NCBI RefSeq assembly: GCF_036320965.1
Contig: NC_092225.1
Span: 31,328,943 to 31,392,942, forward strand
DNA length: 64,000 nt
DNA from: Panulirus ornatus
Taxonomy: Eukaryota; Arthropoda; Malacostraca; Decapoda; Palinuridae
Reading direction: 5' to 3'
This document shows positions 11,673 through 22,989 of this stretch, piece by piece (position 1 is the first letter of the stretch; each line of letters starts with the position of its first letter). Position numbers and translations under genes: made by a program. The notes below the pieces were generated by a model. It saw nothing but the letters and a program-made list of their open reading frames with translations. It was not told the DNA's origin and did not search any database.

Positions 11673-12486
11673 GGATGTGATCAAGGTGGCTGTGCTATGT
11701 GTGGGAGTAGTGAGTCAACGTTAGTGCTTTCTCGTGACACGATGTTCCAAGCAGAGGGCCGAGGGAACGGCTTTGTGATACTGTCAACAACAAGGAATGA
11801 AGCACGCAGTATGATGCGTGTTGTACAGCAAGCTACTGTGGCAGACGTGTTGATGAAGGAGGAACTGTGTGTACAGGTGGGAGTGTAAGGTGGCAGACTG
11901 AGCGTGTGTTTAGGAGCAGTTGCTGGGCAGACTTGGTTTAGGAGGTAGTAAGAACACATCACGCAGAAATGCCATGCAATAATTTCTGACTGAGTACATC
12001 TCGTCTGAGAGAGAATCATGCTAATCTAGCATTAATCCCGAGCGTTATGTGACTGAGGCGGTTGAGAGAGCGCCACCCTGACCCATGAGTTTGCTCCGAA
12101 TGAACAGAACACTGAGGCGCCGAGGAGCGGAGGCTATGTGGGTGGGTCATGCAAGCCGAACGTATTGCACACACACCTCAAGCTGAGCCTCAGTATGGAC
12201 GGACCGTCTTGGTAGCACATACAGGAACTCACATGCTCATCGTACTCGAGATTTTGGAGTAAGTTTCATGGGTGGAGATCATTGTAGAAGACGGCCGACC
12301 TCTGGGTGGACAGAGAAAGCGTTGCAGGACAAGATTAAGAACAGTGAAGCGAAGACGGACGGAACTGTGTTCGAGGTAGAGAAGTTTGGAGATGTATCGA
12401 ACTTTGTAACTGACAGGCCATTGGTCGAACGGGAGGAGGAGGAGGAGGATGTGAGGGTGAGGAGACATTACCTTCAACCAGCGTAA
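11671..12486. other. Unique sequence
   Basis: No supported gene. The 72-codon plus-strand frame at 12268-12486 ends just before the LINE relic and is charged (Glu/Lys-rich). It may be part of the same decayed element, but no motif proves it. Confidence 0.4.
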
Positions 12487-12663
12487 AGACGGCAAGAGAC
12501 CATCTATAGAAAATTGATAGGTTGGATCTTGAGAACCTTAAGGACGAGGGAAATTATTACGCGTACCAAAGCACCTAACCTCGCGAAAGCTGTCGAGTTG
12601 AAAGGTTTTGTAAAGTACATCTTCAACTTTACGTCATCACGTCATCATTGTAAACTACAGTGA
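12487..12663 (+). pseudogene. LINE RT C-terminal fragment
   Basis: The plus-strand frame at 12487-12663 reads RRQETIYRKLIGWILRTLRT and continues with a basic stretch. The block GWILRTxxTR is the well-conserved segment C-terminal to the RT palm in many arthropod non-LTR elements. The downstream KSLVxxxxEYC block is absent, so this is a short relic. It is in the same orientation as the similar fragment at 63500. Confidence 0.55.
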
Positions 12664-14078
12664 ACGACTGAAAATACTGAAGTGATACTTTCTGCAACAG
12701 AGACCAGACGGGAGAGCTACCTAATGGTTGACACATGAGAAATCGTGAGGTGTGGTTCCCAGTTTCCACTTTAGAATATTTCCCATTGGCACAACGTACA
12801 CGGAAGACTGCGCAAAGTACCATCCCTATGATCGAGAGATGTAATTACATGCAGTGACATCAAACGTAAAAAAAATCTGTGGTCCGAGACAGTTCAGGTC
12901 ACCACCTGGAAATGATCAGAACCATTACGAGACAACACACGAGACATTTCAGAGAAAGACGTGGACACAGATCCACCAGGTGCACCAGACGAGTCAGTTT
13001 GCAGGGGTAGGCAGGCAGGCCTGCTGGCCGCGGCCTCACACAGTCTGAATGACCAGAGGAACAACTTTGGTGCAGGATGACTGAGCCAGCCATGAAGGCA
13101 GACGAGCTTCCGGAATAGAGAGGGAAGGTAAGGTATGACCTCGAGCTTTGACCTTTTGACCTGAAGATCATAGTTCTTGCAGGGTATGCAAGGCCAGCCC
13201 CTGTCCTAGGGTTGGTCTGGCTGGCCTTACCTATGTCTGAGTCTTGTCGCTAACAGACATACAGACACACACAGCTCACGACAGACACAGACGCACACGC
13301 ACCACACGACAAACACACCGCACGAACGGTTCGTCCATGAGCTGGCGTCAGTAATGAACGACTTTGAATTAAAAAGTATAGTCGTTGTCTTCAGAAAAAG
13401 TGTCACGAACTCGTGTATCATGAAAACACATCTTGTTTTTTGTCTTGCTGACGTTGACGAGAGAGCTACAGGGCCGAGCCGTTATGTCTCTGTTTATGTT
13501 TATCTTTCTGTAAGTGATGAAAGACTAGGGACCCTTAAAAGATGTATAGCACACTTGTCAACAAACAGTCCGTACATAAAGTTGAGGTTGGTGCACACTG
13601 TACCAATTATTAACAATGTTTACAACGGTGAGGGTACGATGCCTTTACCTGTAGTGGTGTGCACCAGGTCGGATGGCCCAGATGAGGGTTGTGGTGCCGA
13701 CATGCGACCCAAGGTGGGGAGGAGGAGGAGAGGAGGTGGCGGTAGCCCGGCTGATGCAGCAGCTTCATCCTGAACTGTCGGCTGAGGTTCAGGTGATGGT
13801 CGGGTAGAGTCGGGAGGATCAGTGTGTTTCGCGCCCCTTGACAGCTGGTGTGAGAGGGACCCAGGATGATCTGTCATGCTCCTTTTCTGCAGCGTTTGTG
13901 TGGTGGGTCAGCGAGGTGATCAGGTGGGGTGGCACAGCGTGTGTTCAAGATGAGTAAAAGTTGTATCTGCGTTCTTTAGGCGGAGGGAGTCCCAGTGTCT
14001 TGTAGTCGACTGTGAATGTAAATTTGAGGTGGGTGCTGAAATGTTCCCCTGTAGTTGAGTCGGCCGTCCAGAATGATA

Positions 14079-14081
<3 letters not shown>
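12664..14081. other. Unique sequence with a small hairpin
   Basis: No gene. A 10-bp perfect inverted repeat (AAGGCCAGCC at 13190-13199, GGCTGGCCTT at 13219-13228) has a 19-base loop. Plus-strand ORF 13354-13773 (139 codons) shows no recognisable domain. Confidence 0.5.

Positions 14082-14116
<35 letters not shown>
14082..14116. repeat. (TG)n microsatellite
   Basis: About 17 TG dinucleotides. Confidence 0.95.
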
Positions 14117-14119
<3 letters not shown>

Positions 14120-14651
14120 TGCAGGACAAATCCTGACAGTGTCCCACAGTGTAGCGGGTGTTGCGCGAGCCTGAAAGTTTTGACTAAGCGGCTGCTCTGC
14201 TCTATTGATAAACGTTATTAAAGCTGTTCTACTGGGGCGCTAAATCTTGTTGAACTTGCTTAAAGGTGCACTGCCGACGGCACCTTACGGGGGAGTGTGG
14301 TGGCCGCGTCACCTTCCGCTGTCTCCCACACTATGTGCATCTTTCCCCCGACCTCCACACCACCCGTCCTGGCACGAACTGACGTGTGTCCGTCCACCAG
14401 AGTGGCCTGCGCCACCCACCTCCTCCTCGGGGGCCTGGTCTTCCATACCTGGTCGCAGAGAGTAATGACTAAGATGCTTGAGGAAGGATGTTGGAGTGGG
14501 GACCCTTCTGTCCGGCCAGGACTTGGTGATCTTAGACTCCTGCAGTCAGGGTGGTGTTGGTGGTGGTGTGTACCTGGGTCAGACGGGGGTCATATGGTAG
14601 GTCGAGGCTAGATGAGTCACGGGCCAGAGTAGTGAGTGACACGAGTTAAGG

Positions 14652-14656
<5 letters not shown>
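14117..14656. other. Unique sequence, nothing recognised
   Basis: Anonymous C/T-rich stretch. The two overlapping plus-strand frames (14247-14465 and 14297-14611) are not domain-like. Confidence 0.5.

Positions 14657-14693
<37 letters not shown>
14657..14693. repeat. (GA)n microsatellite
   Basis: About 18 GA dinucleotides. Confidence 0.95.
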
Positions 14694-14694
<1 letters not shown>

Positions 14695-15130
14695 CTGCGG
14701 CTAAGACGAGTGAGAGCAGAGGCAGAGGACGCGAGCGAGGAGGACGACCAGGGTTTAGATGGCCGAGGTCGAGGATTGAAAGCCAGGCAGCTAACGAGGA
14801 TGAAGGTCAAGATCAGGAGGCGAGGCAGACGTGCAGTGAAGACAGGAGTGAGCAGAGGTGCAGGTGGACTCTGTCTGTCTCACTCGTCCCGTACGTGGAG
14901 GCCATAATGGATGACAGGTCACCACTACGTAAGGGAACTTGATTAGGATCGCTGAATACATGTTTACTAACGTCTGTCTGGTTCACCTGACCCTGTGGTG
15001 TCTGACGGGAGGAGTGTAGTGTGCGGAGCTTACAGACCAACAGACACACAGACCATGATGATGACGGGTCACCAGGTGAGCTGACGAAGATGAGGATAGT
15101 GTGGGGATGACAAGGGGCGGGTTGGGGGGG

Positions 15131-15201
15131 GGCTTGGTGTGGGCATGGGGAATGTCTGTGGGCGTGGTGTGGGCATGGGGAATGTCTGTGGGCGTGGGGA
15201 C
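15131..15201. repeat. Short G-rich tandem duplication
   Basis: Two copies of a unit of about 35 bp containing TGTGGGCATGGGGAATGTC. Confidence 0.85.
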
Positions 15202-15388
15202 TGAGTGTGGGACGGGAATGAGTTACAGTGAGGCACTGTGGTGCAGGCCTGAGACTTAGTACGGCCGTGGGAATGGATGCAGGCGTGGTTATGGATTAGG
15301 GTAGTGGCGCCGGCATGAGTGGGTGGATCTGTCAACATAGAGGAAATTGCATACAGGAGTGTCGGACGAGTATAGGCGTTGTGCTTTT

Positions 15389-15390
<2 letters not shown>

Positions 15391-15451
<61 letters not shown>

Positions 15452-15477
15452 AGAGAGAGAGAGAGAGAGAGAGAGAG
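15391..15477. repeat. (TC)30 abutting (GA)13: perfect palindrome
   Basis: A TC tract (15391-15450) changes directly to a GA tract (15451-15477) with no spacer, giving a perfect 27-bp inverted repeat about the junction CTCGAG. Confidence 0.97.
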
Positions 15478-15904
15478 CCACACGTCTCGTTTTCCCATGG
15501 TAAAATGAAAGTAAGGTTTTTCCGTATTGTCCTACAGTATTTTCCCGTTTTCTTTCTGCCTGTGCTAATGTGTGGTGTCAGTAAGTCTTACGAGGAACTT
15601 TTACCTCGGGAGAGATCGACGTTGAGGAGAACCTCGCTCGAGTGTCAGGTGTGAAGTGCCAGGTCATGGAGTGGGGTTGTTTCTCTGCGGAGGAATACCA
15701 GACAGAGGTGCAGGTGGTACCAGGGATTAGGGGAACCAGCCAGCCTGTCTGTGCCTCAGCCGGGACCAGCGAACACAGCTGGTCATCTATGTAACCCCTG
15801 AACACCTTCACTCACGCAGTCAGCCCAGAGCAACACTTACACAGGAGAATACATGTGATTACTGTACATCATAACTGCCTAGCATTGTTCTGTAACTACA
15901 GTTA
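15478..15904. other. Unique sequence
   Basis: Nothing recognised. Confidence 0.5.
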
Positions 15905-16339
15905 CAGTACGGAATAGGGTAGTTAAGACACAGTTATAGTACACTGTGTAGTGGTAACGTAGGGTAGTTGAGACACAGTTATAGTACAGTGTGTGTAGTG
16001 GTAACGTAGGGTAGTTAAGACACAGTTATAGTACAGTGTGTGTAGTGGTAACGTAGGGTAGTTAAGACACAGTTATAGTACAGTGTGTGTAGTGGTAACG
16101 TAGGGTAGTTAAGACACAGTTATAGTACAGTGTGTGTAGTGGTAACGTAGGGTAGTTAAGACACAGTTATAGTACAGTGTGTGTAGTGGTAACGTAGGGT
16201 AGTTAAGACACAGTTATAGTACAGTGTGTGTAGTGGTAACGTAGGGTAGTTAAGACACAGTTATAGTACAGTGTGTGTAGTGGTAACGTAGGGTAGTTAA
16301 GACACAGTTATAGTACAGTGTGTGTAGTGGTAACGTAGG
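15905..16339. repeat. 48-bp minisatellite
   Basis: About nine tandem copies of a 48-bp unit beginning GTAGTTAAGACACAGTTATA. The first two copies are diverged and the rest are nearly identical. Confidence 0.95.
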
Positions 16340-17671
16340 ATGGCTGTCGTACGTGAACGTAGCAGGTGTTGGTTAACCCTGCCAGAGGGTCTGTCTGGGC
16401 CGGAGTGACTCGTCTCCCCGCACTCACTCGTGTATTGATAAATCCAGATTGCCAGTTCCAGGCCGATGATAGCGTCCAGATACTTGTGTTTTTACGAATT
16501 GCTGGAGACAGATGGCGGTATCGGATGGATAATCAAGATGCAAATTATGTTGCAGGAGCATCACGGGAACGTATCCAGACGATGTGAGTTCATGTTAACA
16601 AATTGTTGTTTATAAGTTCATCTGATACTCGAACATGGACGATGGATTCCTTTATGACGGACCAGTCGAGTCTGAAGTGTTACCTTGAACGAGGAAGCGG
16701 ACGTCACACCAGGGATGAGGTCATCATCAGTGACAAGGTCAACACCAGGGCACCTCCTCCTCCTCCTCCTCCTCCCCATCATCATCATCGTCTCTCAGTT
16801 TGATCCTGCTGGTGTTGTACTCTGGGTTGCAGTCCACACAGTCACGGAGACCCAGACACTGAATATTGTAAACAACTTGATGTTATATACCCTCTGTGTG
16901 GACACCCAGTGAAGCCCCTGATAGCACTGGTTCCTACACCCACACCAGGTGTTGCATCAGAAGAACTGACAGGTTCATATTTGGTCGACCCGGAGATGGC
17001 GTGAATGTTCCAGTGAGAGAAGGTCACAATTACGGCAGCAAGTCTACCAGCTGGGAATATAAGGTACTGCAGGATGACCGAGTTTAGTCTTCATCTCTTC
17101 TTTCTGTGACTTGGTAGACTGTGTGTGTGTGGTGGTGTTAGGCAGTGACGAATGTGTCTTCCTGAAAGGATGCCATCTGTTGGACTGGCCATACTGAAGC
17201 GTCCTCTCACTAGAGCCGGTGGGGTTTATAGTATTTCCTCCCAGGGATCTGTGAACGTGTCTTGTCCCAGAAACATTCGGCTGCTTGCATGTATTGATGT
17301 CTTTTCCTTCATATTTATGATAACTTGATGCTGAGCTGCGCCTGGTCTGCAGCAGCCATCAGTCTGTGGCACAGTCTGCGTCTTTCCAAATATTGTTCCA
17401 AGAAATAGACTTCCTTGGTGTATCTTGACGTCATCGTCTGAGCCTAAAGTATCTGTTTTTCATCCCGATAGTCTTCTGTGATGGAGACCACACGACACTG
17501 TCACTGAGTCATTCACTAAGTGGGAACTGTTGTAGGCTATTTCCCGTGCTCTACGCATGAGGTTATTGCAGTATAATAAGTCTGATGGTGTGTGTGTGTG
17601 TGTGTGTATGTACACCGGACATCTGCAGCCAGGAAATACTGGTACCATGTTAACCTTTCCACAGAGTAACC
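16340..17671. other. Unique sequence with two short SSRs
   Basis: (CTC)n then (ATC)n at 16753-16789, and (TG)n at 17588-17608. No gene recognised. Confidence 0.6.
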
Positions 17672-17865
17672 CTTGAACACCACCCTTGTACACGACCCTT
17701 GTACACGACCCTTGAACACAACCCTTGAGGACGACCCTTGAACACGGCGATTAGACCCTTGGTTATCAGGCCCTGGCCTTTGACTTGACGCTTAAGGGAC
17801 AGGTCAAATGGCAGGCCATCATACCAGAGGGTAGTATGTGCTCAAGGGTCGTTATACCGTCGTGG
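17672..17865 (+). mobile_element. Palindromic foldback-like element, copy c
   Basis: The left arm is a short tandem of ACCCTTGAACACGA-type units (17672-17745). A core follows around CTTTGACTTGACGCTTAAGGG. The right arm (CCATCATACCAGAGGGTAG, then GTGCTCAAGGGTCG) contains the complementary motif. The left-arm units are the reverse complement of the right-arm unit. Confidence 0.7.
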
Positions 17866-18289
17866 TGCGGGAGTGACCTGTGCAGGAGGTGAGGCACGGG
17901 AGTGTGGCGTGCACGGGAAGGGACCATAGTTCATGTGGTCACTCCGGCCAGAGACGCACCGTACCCATTGTAAGGTCTGCTTCTCACCTCCCTCGAGATG
18001 TTATAAACTCGTTAGCGTTATGTAACATTTGAGAGCGAATGAATTTTCATAGCAGATCCATGTACCCATCTGGGTGTTGAGGGAATACAGCCTGTAAATC
18101 ATCGTGCCCAATGTTGCCTGAGAGCCCTGGCAACATCTGCTGGTACATCACCAAGCACCTCAGAACATCTGTCATTTCCCGCGGAAAACGAGGCGCAGGT
18201 AGAAAATTAATTAACTACTGTGGAGTTCCTTATCTCTGATGAGAACACCAGGTGCGGGGCCACACCTGTAATGAACGAGTCTGTCTTAC
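17866..18289. other. Unique sequence
   Basis: Nothing recognised. Confidence 0.5.
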
Positions 18290-18380
18290 ACTGTGCATCA
18301 TTATACCACACCATCCACTGTCCTGACACTGTGCATCATTATACCTCACCATCCACTGTCCTGACACTGTGCATCATTAT
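18290..18380. repeat. 38-bp tandem repeat
   Basis: About 2.4 copies of a unit containing GTGCATCATTATACC and CCATCCACTGTCCTGACAC. Confidence 0.9.
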
Positions 18381-18566
18381 AGAAAAAGGAAAACCAAAAA
18401 ATATAGTGGCAGAACCAAGGTAGTCAAGCAGGGGACACAGGAAGGGGTGAAGGGAGGCTGGAGTGGTGGTTGGTAGTGGGAGAGGGTCACGGGAGGAGGC
18501 GTCCAGGACTGGTTGTGGGGGAGTCTCACATCTGGCTCACGTCCCTCCCGCCTCGCACTCTGAAGG

Positions 18567-18568
<2 letters not shown>

Positions 18569-18612
<44 letters not shown>
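18569..18612. repeat. (TG)n microsatellite
   Basis: About 22 TG dinucleotides. Confidence 0.95.
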
Positions 18613-18615
<3 letters not shown>

Positions 18616-18844
18616 GGGCTGTGGTGTGACGGGAGGTGGTGAGGGTGGCCGGCGTCACACTGCTGCAGTGGTTGGGTCTGGCAGGCCGGTGTGGCGGGCC
18701 AGGCCACGCTCTGGGGCCTAATTGTTGCCAGCCTTAAAGTGGGGTTGTTTCTTAAGCTTCCTGCACGCTACATCCCCGTCCTCTCACCCCGTGGTCGCCC
18801 TTCCTTGACACTAACGCCCTCTTGTAATTTCCCTTCCTCTCCAT

Positions 18845-19060
18845 GTCCTATCCCTCCCTCCATACCAGCCAGACCCCGGCCGTGTCCTCTCCCTCCCTCC
18901 ATACCAGCCAGGCCCCGGCTATGTCCTCTCCCTCCCTCCATACCAGCTAGACCCTGGCCGTGTCCTCTCCTCCCCACCAGCCAGACCCTGGCCGTGTCCT
19001 CTCCTCCCCACCAGCCAGACCCCGGCCGTGTCCTCTCCTCCCCACCAGCCAGACCCCAGC
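18845..19060. repeat. Pyrimidine-rich minisatellite
   Basis: About six copies of a unit of about 34-39 bp containing CATACCAGCCAGACCC. The later copies are shortened by loss of CTCC-type blocks. Confidence 0.9.
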
Positions 19061-19084
19061 TGCGCCTCACACCAGGTACCTGCG

Positions 19085-19120
19085 CTAGTGTGCCTGGTCT
19101 TGGCTGACCAGGCACACTAG
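19085..19120. repeat. Perfect 15-bp inverted repeat, 6-base loop
   Basis: The left arm CTAGTGTGCCTGGTC (19085-19099) is the exact reverse complement of GACCAGGCACACTAG (19106-19120), with loop TTGGCT. No U-run follows, so it does not look like a terminator. It may be a small hairpin relic. Confidence 0.9.
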
Positions 19121-19323
19121 ACCTTGTGTTGATAACTCTCGGGCGGCCACAACCCCTTTGTCCTGGTGTCCAGCCGGTGAGGGTAATGGACGGAGCCTGT
19201 GTGTGGGAGGGAGATGCAAGATTTATAACCAACAATATTTAGGGAGGAAACGTGTCACAGGGAGATCTGGTTAAGTGAGTGTGTCGGTCACTGAAGGAGG
19301 GGTTTAGGTTGAGAGGGTAGTCA

Positions 19324-19445
19324 AGAGAGAGAGAGAGAGAGAGAGAGAGGTTCGCTGACAATGTGGCTTAGAGGAAGTGTGACTGATGGAGAGCGTGAGT
19401 GAGATTACTTTAGGGAGGATGATGTTGAGTGAGTGTTAAGTGACG

Positions 19446-19496
<51 letters not shown>
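19324..19496. repeat. (GA)n and (TG)n microsatellites
   Basis: (GA)n at 19324-19349 and (TG)n at 19447-19496, with 97 bp of unique sequence between. Confidence 0.95.
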
Positions 19497-19497
<1 letters not shown>

Positions 19498-19955
19498 TCA
19501 GCGTTACGCGGGGACATTGTGTGGAGAAAGGGGCGTTGTTGACGCCTGCAGGTGGGTGGTGAGCCACGCGGCCTGGATGACACAGGAAGCGACAGACGTA
19601 GTGGATGAGAGAGATATAAGAGGAGGAGAGAGAGGGAGGAAGAAGACTAAAAAGAATGTGGAGGGGTGAACCACTTCAGAGAAGATGAGGAGAGGGAGAG
19701 TTTGTCGCAAGGAGAAAGATGGAGAGATGCTGATGGGGTCGGGAAGATGTGGCAGGGAGAGGGTGGAGGCGCTAGGACGTCGTCCTAGAGGAAGAAGACA
19801 GATGGTAGGAAGCGTGGAGGAGTATTGATATGGGGGAAGGGGGGATCCTCTCTCCTGCTCAGTAGTGAGGCTCCACACCAAACCTCGACTCAGTCTTCCT
19901 CAAGGATCCCCTCAGCCGGACACCGTCTTGCCACCTCACCCCTGCAGCACCGTCA
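19497..19955. other. Purine-rich unique sequence
   Basis: GAGG/GAAG-rich stretch at 19600-19850. The 125-codon minus-strand frame follows from this composition. Confidence 0.5.
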
Positions 19956-20035
19956 TGGCCACCACATACCCCTGTCATGACCCCCACATACCCCTGTCGT
20001 GACCCCCACATACCCCTGTCATGACCACCACGGAC
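19956..20035. repeat. Tandem repeat, about 22 bp
   Basis: Three to four copies of a unit containing ACATACCCCTGTCATGACC. Confidence 0.85.
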
Positions 20036-20240
20036 CCCGGATTATGCTAGGACAGTAAGATATCATCAGGACTGGTCTCTGACACGTCTCTCTCGTGCCT
20101 GTGATAACCAGTGAGGGGGTTCGGGTCCGGCGCCACGCCTGCTGTTGTGCGGTGTCTCCTGTGACACACGGGCTCTTGTTGGCTGGTGTCCGAGTCAGTG
20201 TGGCGGGCCCTCCATCTCTTTGCCTGCTCGTGGGAGCGCA

Positions 20241-20241
<1 letters not shown>

Positions 20242-20277
<36 letters not shown>
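20242..20277. repeat. (CA)n microsatellite
   Basis: About 17 CA dinucleotides. Confidence 0.95.
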
Positions 20278-20279
<2 letters not shown>

Positions 20280-21060
20280 ACGAAGCTCCGCGGGAGATGC
20301 TGCCCCTGGACGCCATGCGCGATGGAGATATTTCCAGTTGATATTTTTTCTCGGTGATGTGAGAGATCGAATGATGTCAACTGATACTTTCTGACACTTA
20401 GTTGATACATTTGATGTTAGTTTGTGTTGCTTTATGATACACCTCGGGTAATTATTACGTGTTCTTCACAGGTCTCCGCTGTTGCTGTATTGCTGAGCGC
20501 TCGTCCAAGTGTCTCGTTAATTAAGCATTGTTTATGCTGGGTAAATATGGAGATATATTCTGCTGTGGCAGGAACAAGGCCGGGAGGTATTGTGTGAGGA
20601 GGCGAGTCTTAATTTGGCATTTTCATCAGATCCGATGTTGTGTTGACCCACTGCACGTGGTACTGGCCAGTCTGTTGTGGGCCAGCGTGTGCGGGGCTGG
20701 CTACCTCATGCACGGTCAGTGCTCTGATGGAGAATATATCATAATCATATTTTCTACACCCTCAATAATGCCCCCTTTTTTCCCTACTGTTTTTGCCCAA
20801 TGTAAACCACTTAGAATTGAGACTGACACCACTTGGGTGACTGATCTAACGTGGTTCATCATTGCCAGAAAATCTCACAGGAGTTGCGCCTTGGTCGGCC
20901 ATTGTTATGTCTGCTGCTCCTGCCAGTGGTGTGACAACTGTCGTACGGCAGGGATGGGCTTCCAGGCGTAGGATGGATCAGGCGGCCGTGGCAGTGATAT
21001 ATTTAATCCTTATCCTCACCAGAAGTTCAGGGACATGTTGGACAGTTTTATATACACAAA
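20278..21060. other. Unique sequence with an unassigned 147-codon ORF
   Basis: The plus-strand frame at 20528-20971 is open for 147 codons in non-repetitive DNA. Its product is Cys-rich near the C-terminus (CYVCCSCQWCDNC) and matches nothing I recognise. The start codon context is unremarkable. It is probably chance. Confidence 0.3.
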
Positions 21061-21184
21061 CACCACACCACACCACACCACACCACACACCGCACCACAC
21101 ACCACACCACACCACACACCGTACCACACCCCATACCTCACCACACCACACCACACCCCACACCACACCACACCACACCACACA
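21061..21184. repeat. (ACACC)n-type pentanucleotide array
   Basis: Irregular CACAC/CACCA repeats over about 125 bp. Confidence 0.93.
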
Positions 21185-21329
21185 CGGACGGAAATGTTGG
21201 CAGCAGCCCAGCAGGGTCTCTGACATAAAACTGACCAGCTGGTGATGGAGAATGTGGTGGAGTATGGTCGCTATGGTGGTGATCGTGGTGAAGTTGGTGG
21301 GGGTTTATGGTGGCTTTCTGAGAGGTAGA

Positions 21330-21640
21330 GTGTAGTGGTGATGGTGGGTGGGGCAAGTGGGTGAGGTGGTGATGTTGGTGTGTAGGGTAGGTGGTTGAGG
21401 TGGTGATGGTGGGTAGGGTAGGTGAGTGAGGTGGTGATGTTGGTGGGTAAGGTAGGTGGGTGAGGGGGTGATGTTGGTGGGTATGGTAGGTGGGTGAGGG
21501 GGTGATGTTGGTGGGTATGGTAGGTGGGTGAGGGGGTGATGTTGGTGGGTAGGGCAGGTGGGTGAGGGGGTGATGTTGGTGGGTATGGTAGGTGGGTGAG
21601 GGGATGATGTTGGTGGGTCGGGTAGGTGGGTGAGGTGGTG
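21330..21640. repeat. 34-bp GT/GGT-rich minisatellite
   Basis: About nine copies of a unit beginning GGGGTGATGTTGGTGGGTA. Strong G-strand bias. Weaker copies continue to about 21700. Confidence 0.93.
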
Positions 21641-22319
21641 AAGTATGGTGGTGTGTGTAGCAGTACTGGTGAGGGAGGAGGGAGTGGTGGTGGTGGTGAT
21701 GTGAGCAGGGCACACTAGACTACCACACAGAACGCTTGATTAATGACGTCTTCCACACCATTACTTGATCTCATTACTACATATTTTTTTTCGTCTTTTT
21801 CTTTCATTTCCTGATTTATTTATTTTTTCATCCTTTTCCGTGCGGGATCTGTGGCTAGGGTGGATGGGGGCCACATGTGAAGGATAGACCTGATGGTCCA
21901 CGGCGAGTTTATGTTTCGTTCGTCCATTGATGGTGGTAGAAACGGGAGAGGAAAGTCACCTCCCCACCCACCTCTCCCTCCGGCTGAACTCTCGGCTGGA
22001 AACAAATGATGATAAAAAAAAAAAATACCATGCGGTATGGGAGAAGGTATAACGGGGTGGGTGTGGACTAGGGAGAGAGTGTGGGGAAGGTGTGGGTTGG
22101 GGAGAGAGTGTGGGGTATGGGGAGGATGAAGCGCACAGCGTGACGGACGGGTGAACAAACTCTACCGACAGCTCACGATATAAATGTAGTTTTTCGTCTC
22201 TCAGAGTTCAGCCAGCTCCTCCTGGGGGTCCCTATCTCTGGCTAGCCTCACAGCGCTCCTCCCCGGACACATTATCTCGTCCTTGTCTACAGTCACGGCG
22301 GGTCCTGAGATGACCCGCA
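21641..22319. other. Unique sequence
   Basis: T-rich stretch near 21785-21840 and A11 near 22014. No gene. Confidence 0.5.
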
Positions 22320-22542
22320 TTCTGGCAGGCACTCGCGTGCCCTCATGAAAAACCATGAGGAAGAGGCATACATTCTTACGCGCAATCCTGAGGGAAAGCC
22401 ACACACTCACACAGGCATTCTTGAAGGTGAGCCACGCACTTCAGTGAAATGTTAAGACAAGAGCCACGCACTCATACCAACCCTCAGGGAAAGGCCACAC
22501 TCTCACATACAGAAACCCAAGACTGACAGTAACATAACACAG
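22320..22542. repeat. Degenerate copies of the 32-bp GAGCCACACACT repeat
   Basis: Repeated motifs of the type AGGGAAAGCCACACACTCAC and GTGAGCCACGCACTT occur at irregular spacing. They look like decayed units of the tandem array found at 22990-23320, on the far side of the RNase H relic. Confidence 0.6.
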
Positions 22543-22939
22543 AGTATCTGTACTGGTGCCTCCCTCAGCTCTGCCACCGGGAGGGCTAGAAGTGCACCCG
22601 TTGTGATCCATCCCAGAGGTAATAAATCAGAGAAGAATGTTAGAATATGAAGCCATTTATCATCCATCCTCCAGACTCCGACATGCTCTCATCGATCCAG
22701 GGCTTGTGGGAGCCACAACCACGGTAATTAAATCTGGTTCCTTATCCTCACTACTTGCCCTTAATACCCTAAGGCCATATTATAACTTGCTGGTCTCTGA
22801 AGCCAGAGGCAGACGTGCGAGCATTATTGAGCAGTGGATTGCGTCTCGTATCGGCCTCTTGGAGCATGACGAGTCTGATGCTTTAGCCAGACCTGTGAAG
22901 GGAGAGTCACACGCCGGTGCTCGACCTGTGGAAGTATAA
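22543..22939 (+). pseudogene. Retrotransposon RNase H domain relic, frameshifted
   Basis: Two plus-strand frames together give a retrotransposon RNase H fold. From 22543 the first frame reads SICTGASLSSATGRARSAPV, then IHPRGNKSEKNVRI before a stop. The C-terminal half, in the frame open from 22637, has IKSGSLSSLLALNTLRP and IIEQWIASRIGLLEHDESDA. The pattern fits TDGS, then SDSLSSLLAL, then WIPSHIGLxxNExADALA of I/Jockey-type LINE RNase H. Two expected catalytic Asp positions read Gly (TGAS for TDGS, SGS for SDS), while the last Asp (ESDALA) is kept. A frame change, a stop and the lost catalytic residues mark it as non-functional. No RT motif is seen upstream. Confidence 0.7.
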
Positions 22940-22989
22940 ATAACCTCCAGGGAGAACCCACACAGTGGTACACCCTCTTCAGTAGCTCA

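Noticed and set aside
19085..19120. Rho-independent-type terminator
   Set aside because: No T-run after the stem, and the genome is eukaryotic.
20862..21245. 127-codon plus-strand ORF with His/Thr tail
   Set aside because: The second half is the ACACC pentanucleotide array. The first half overlaps another frame without motif.
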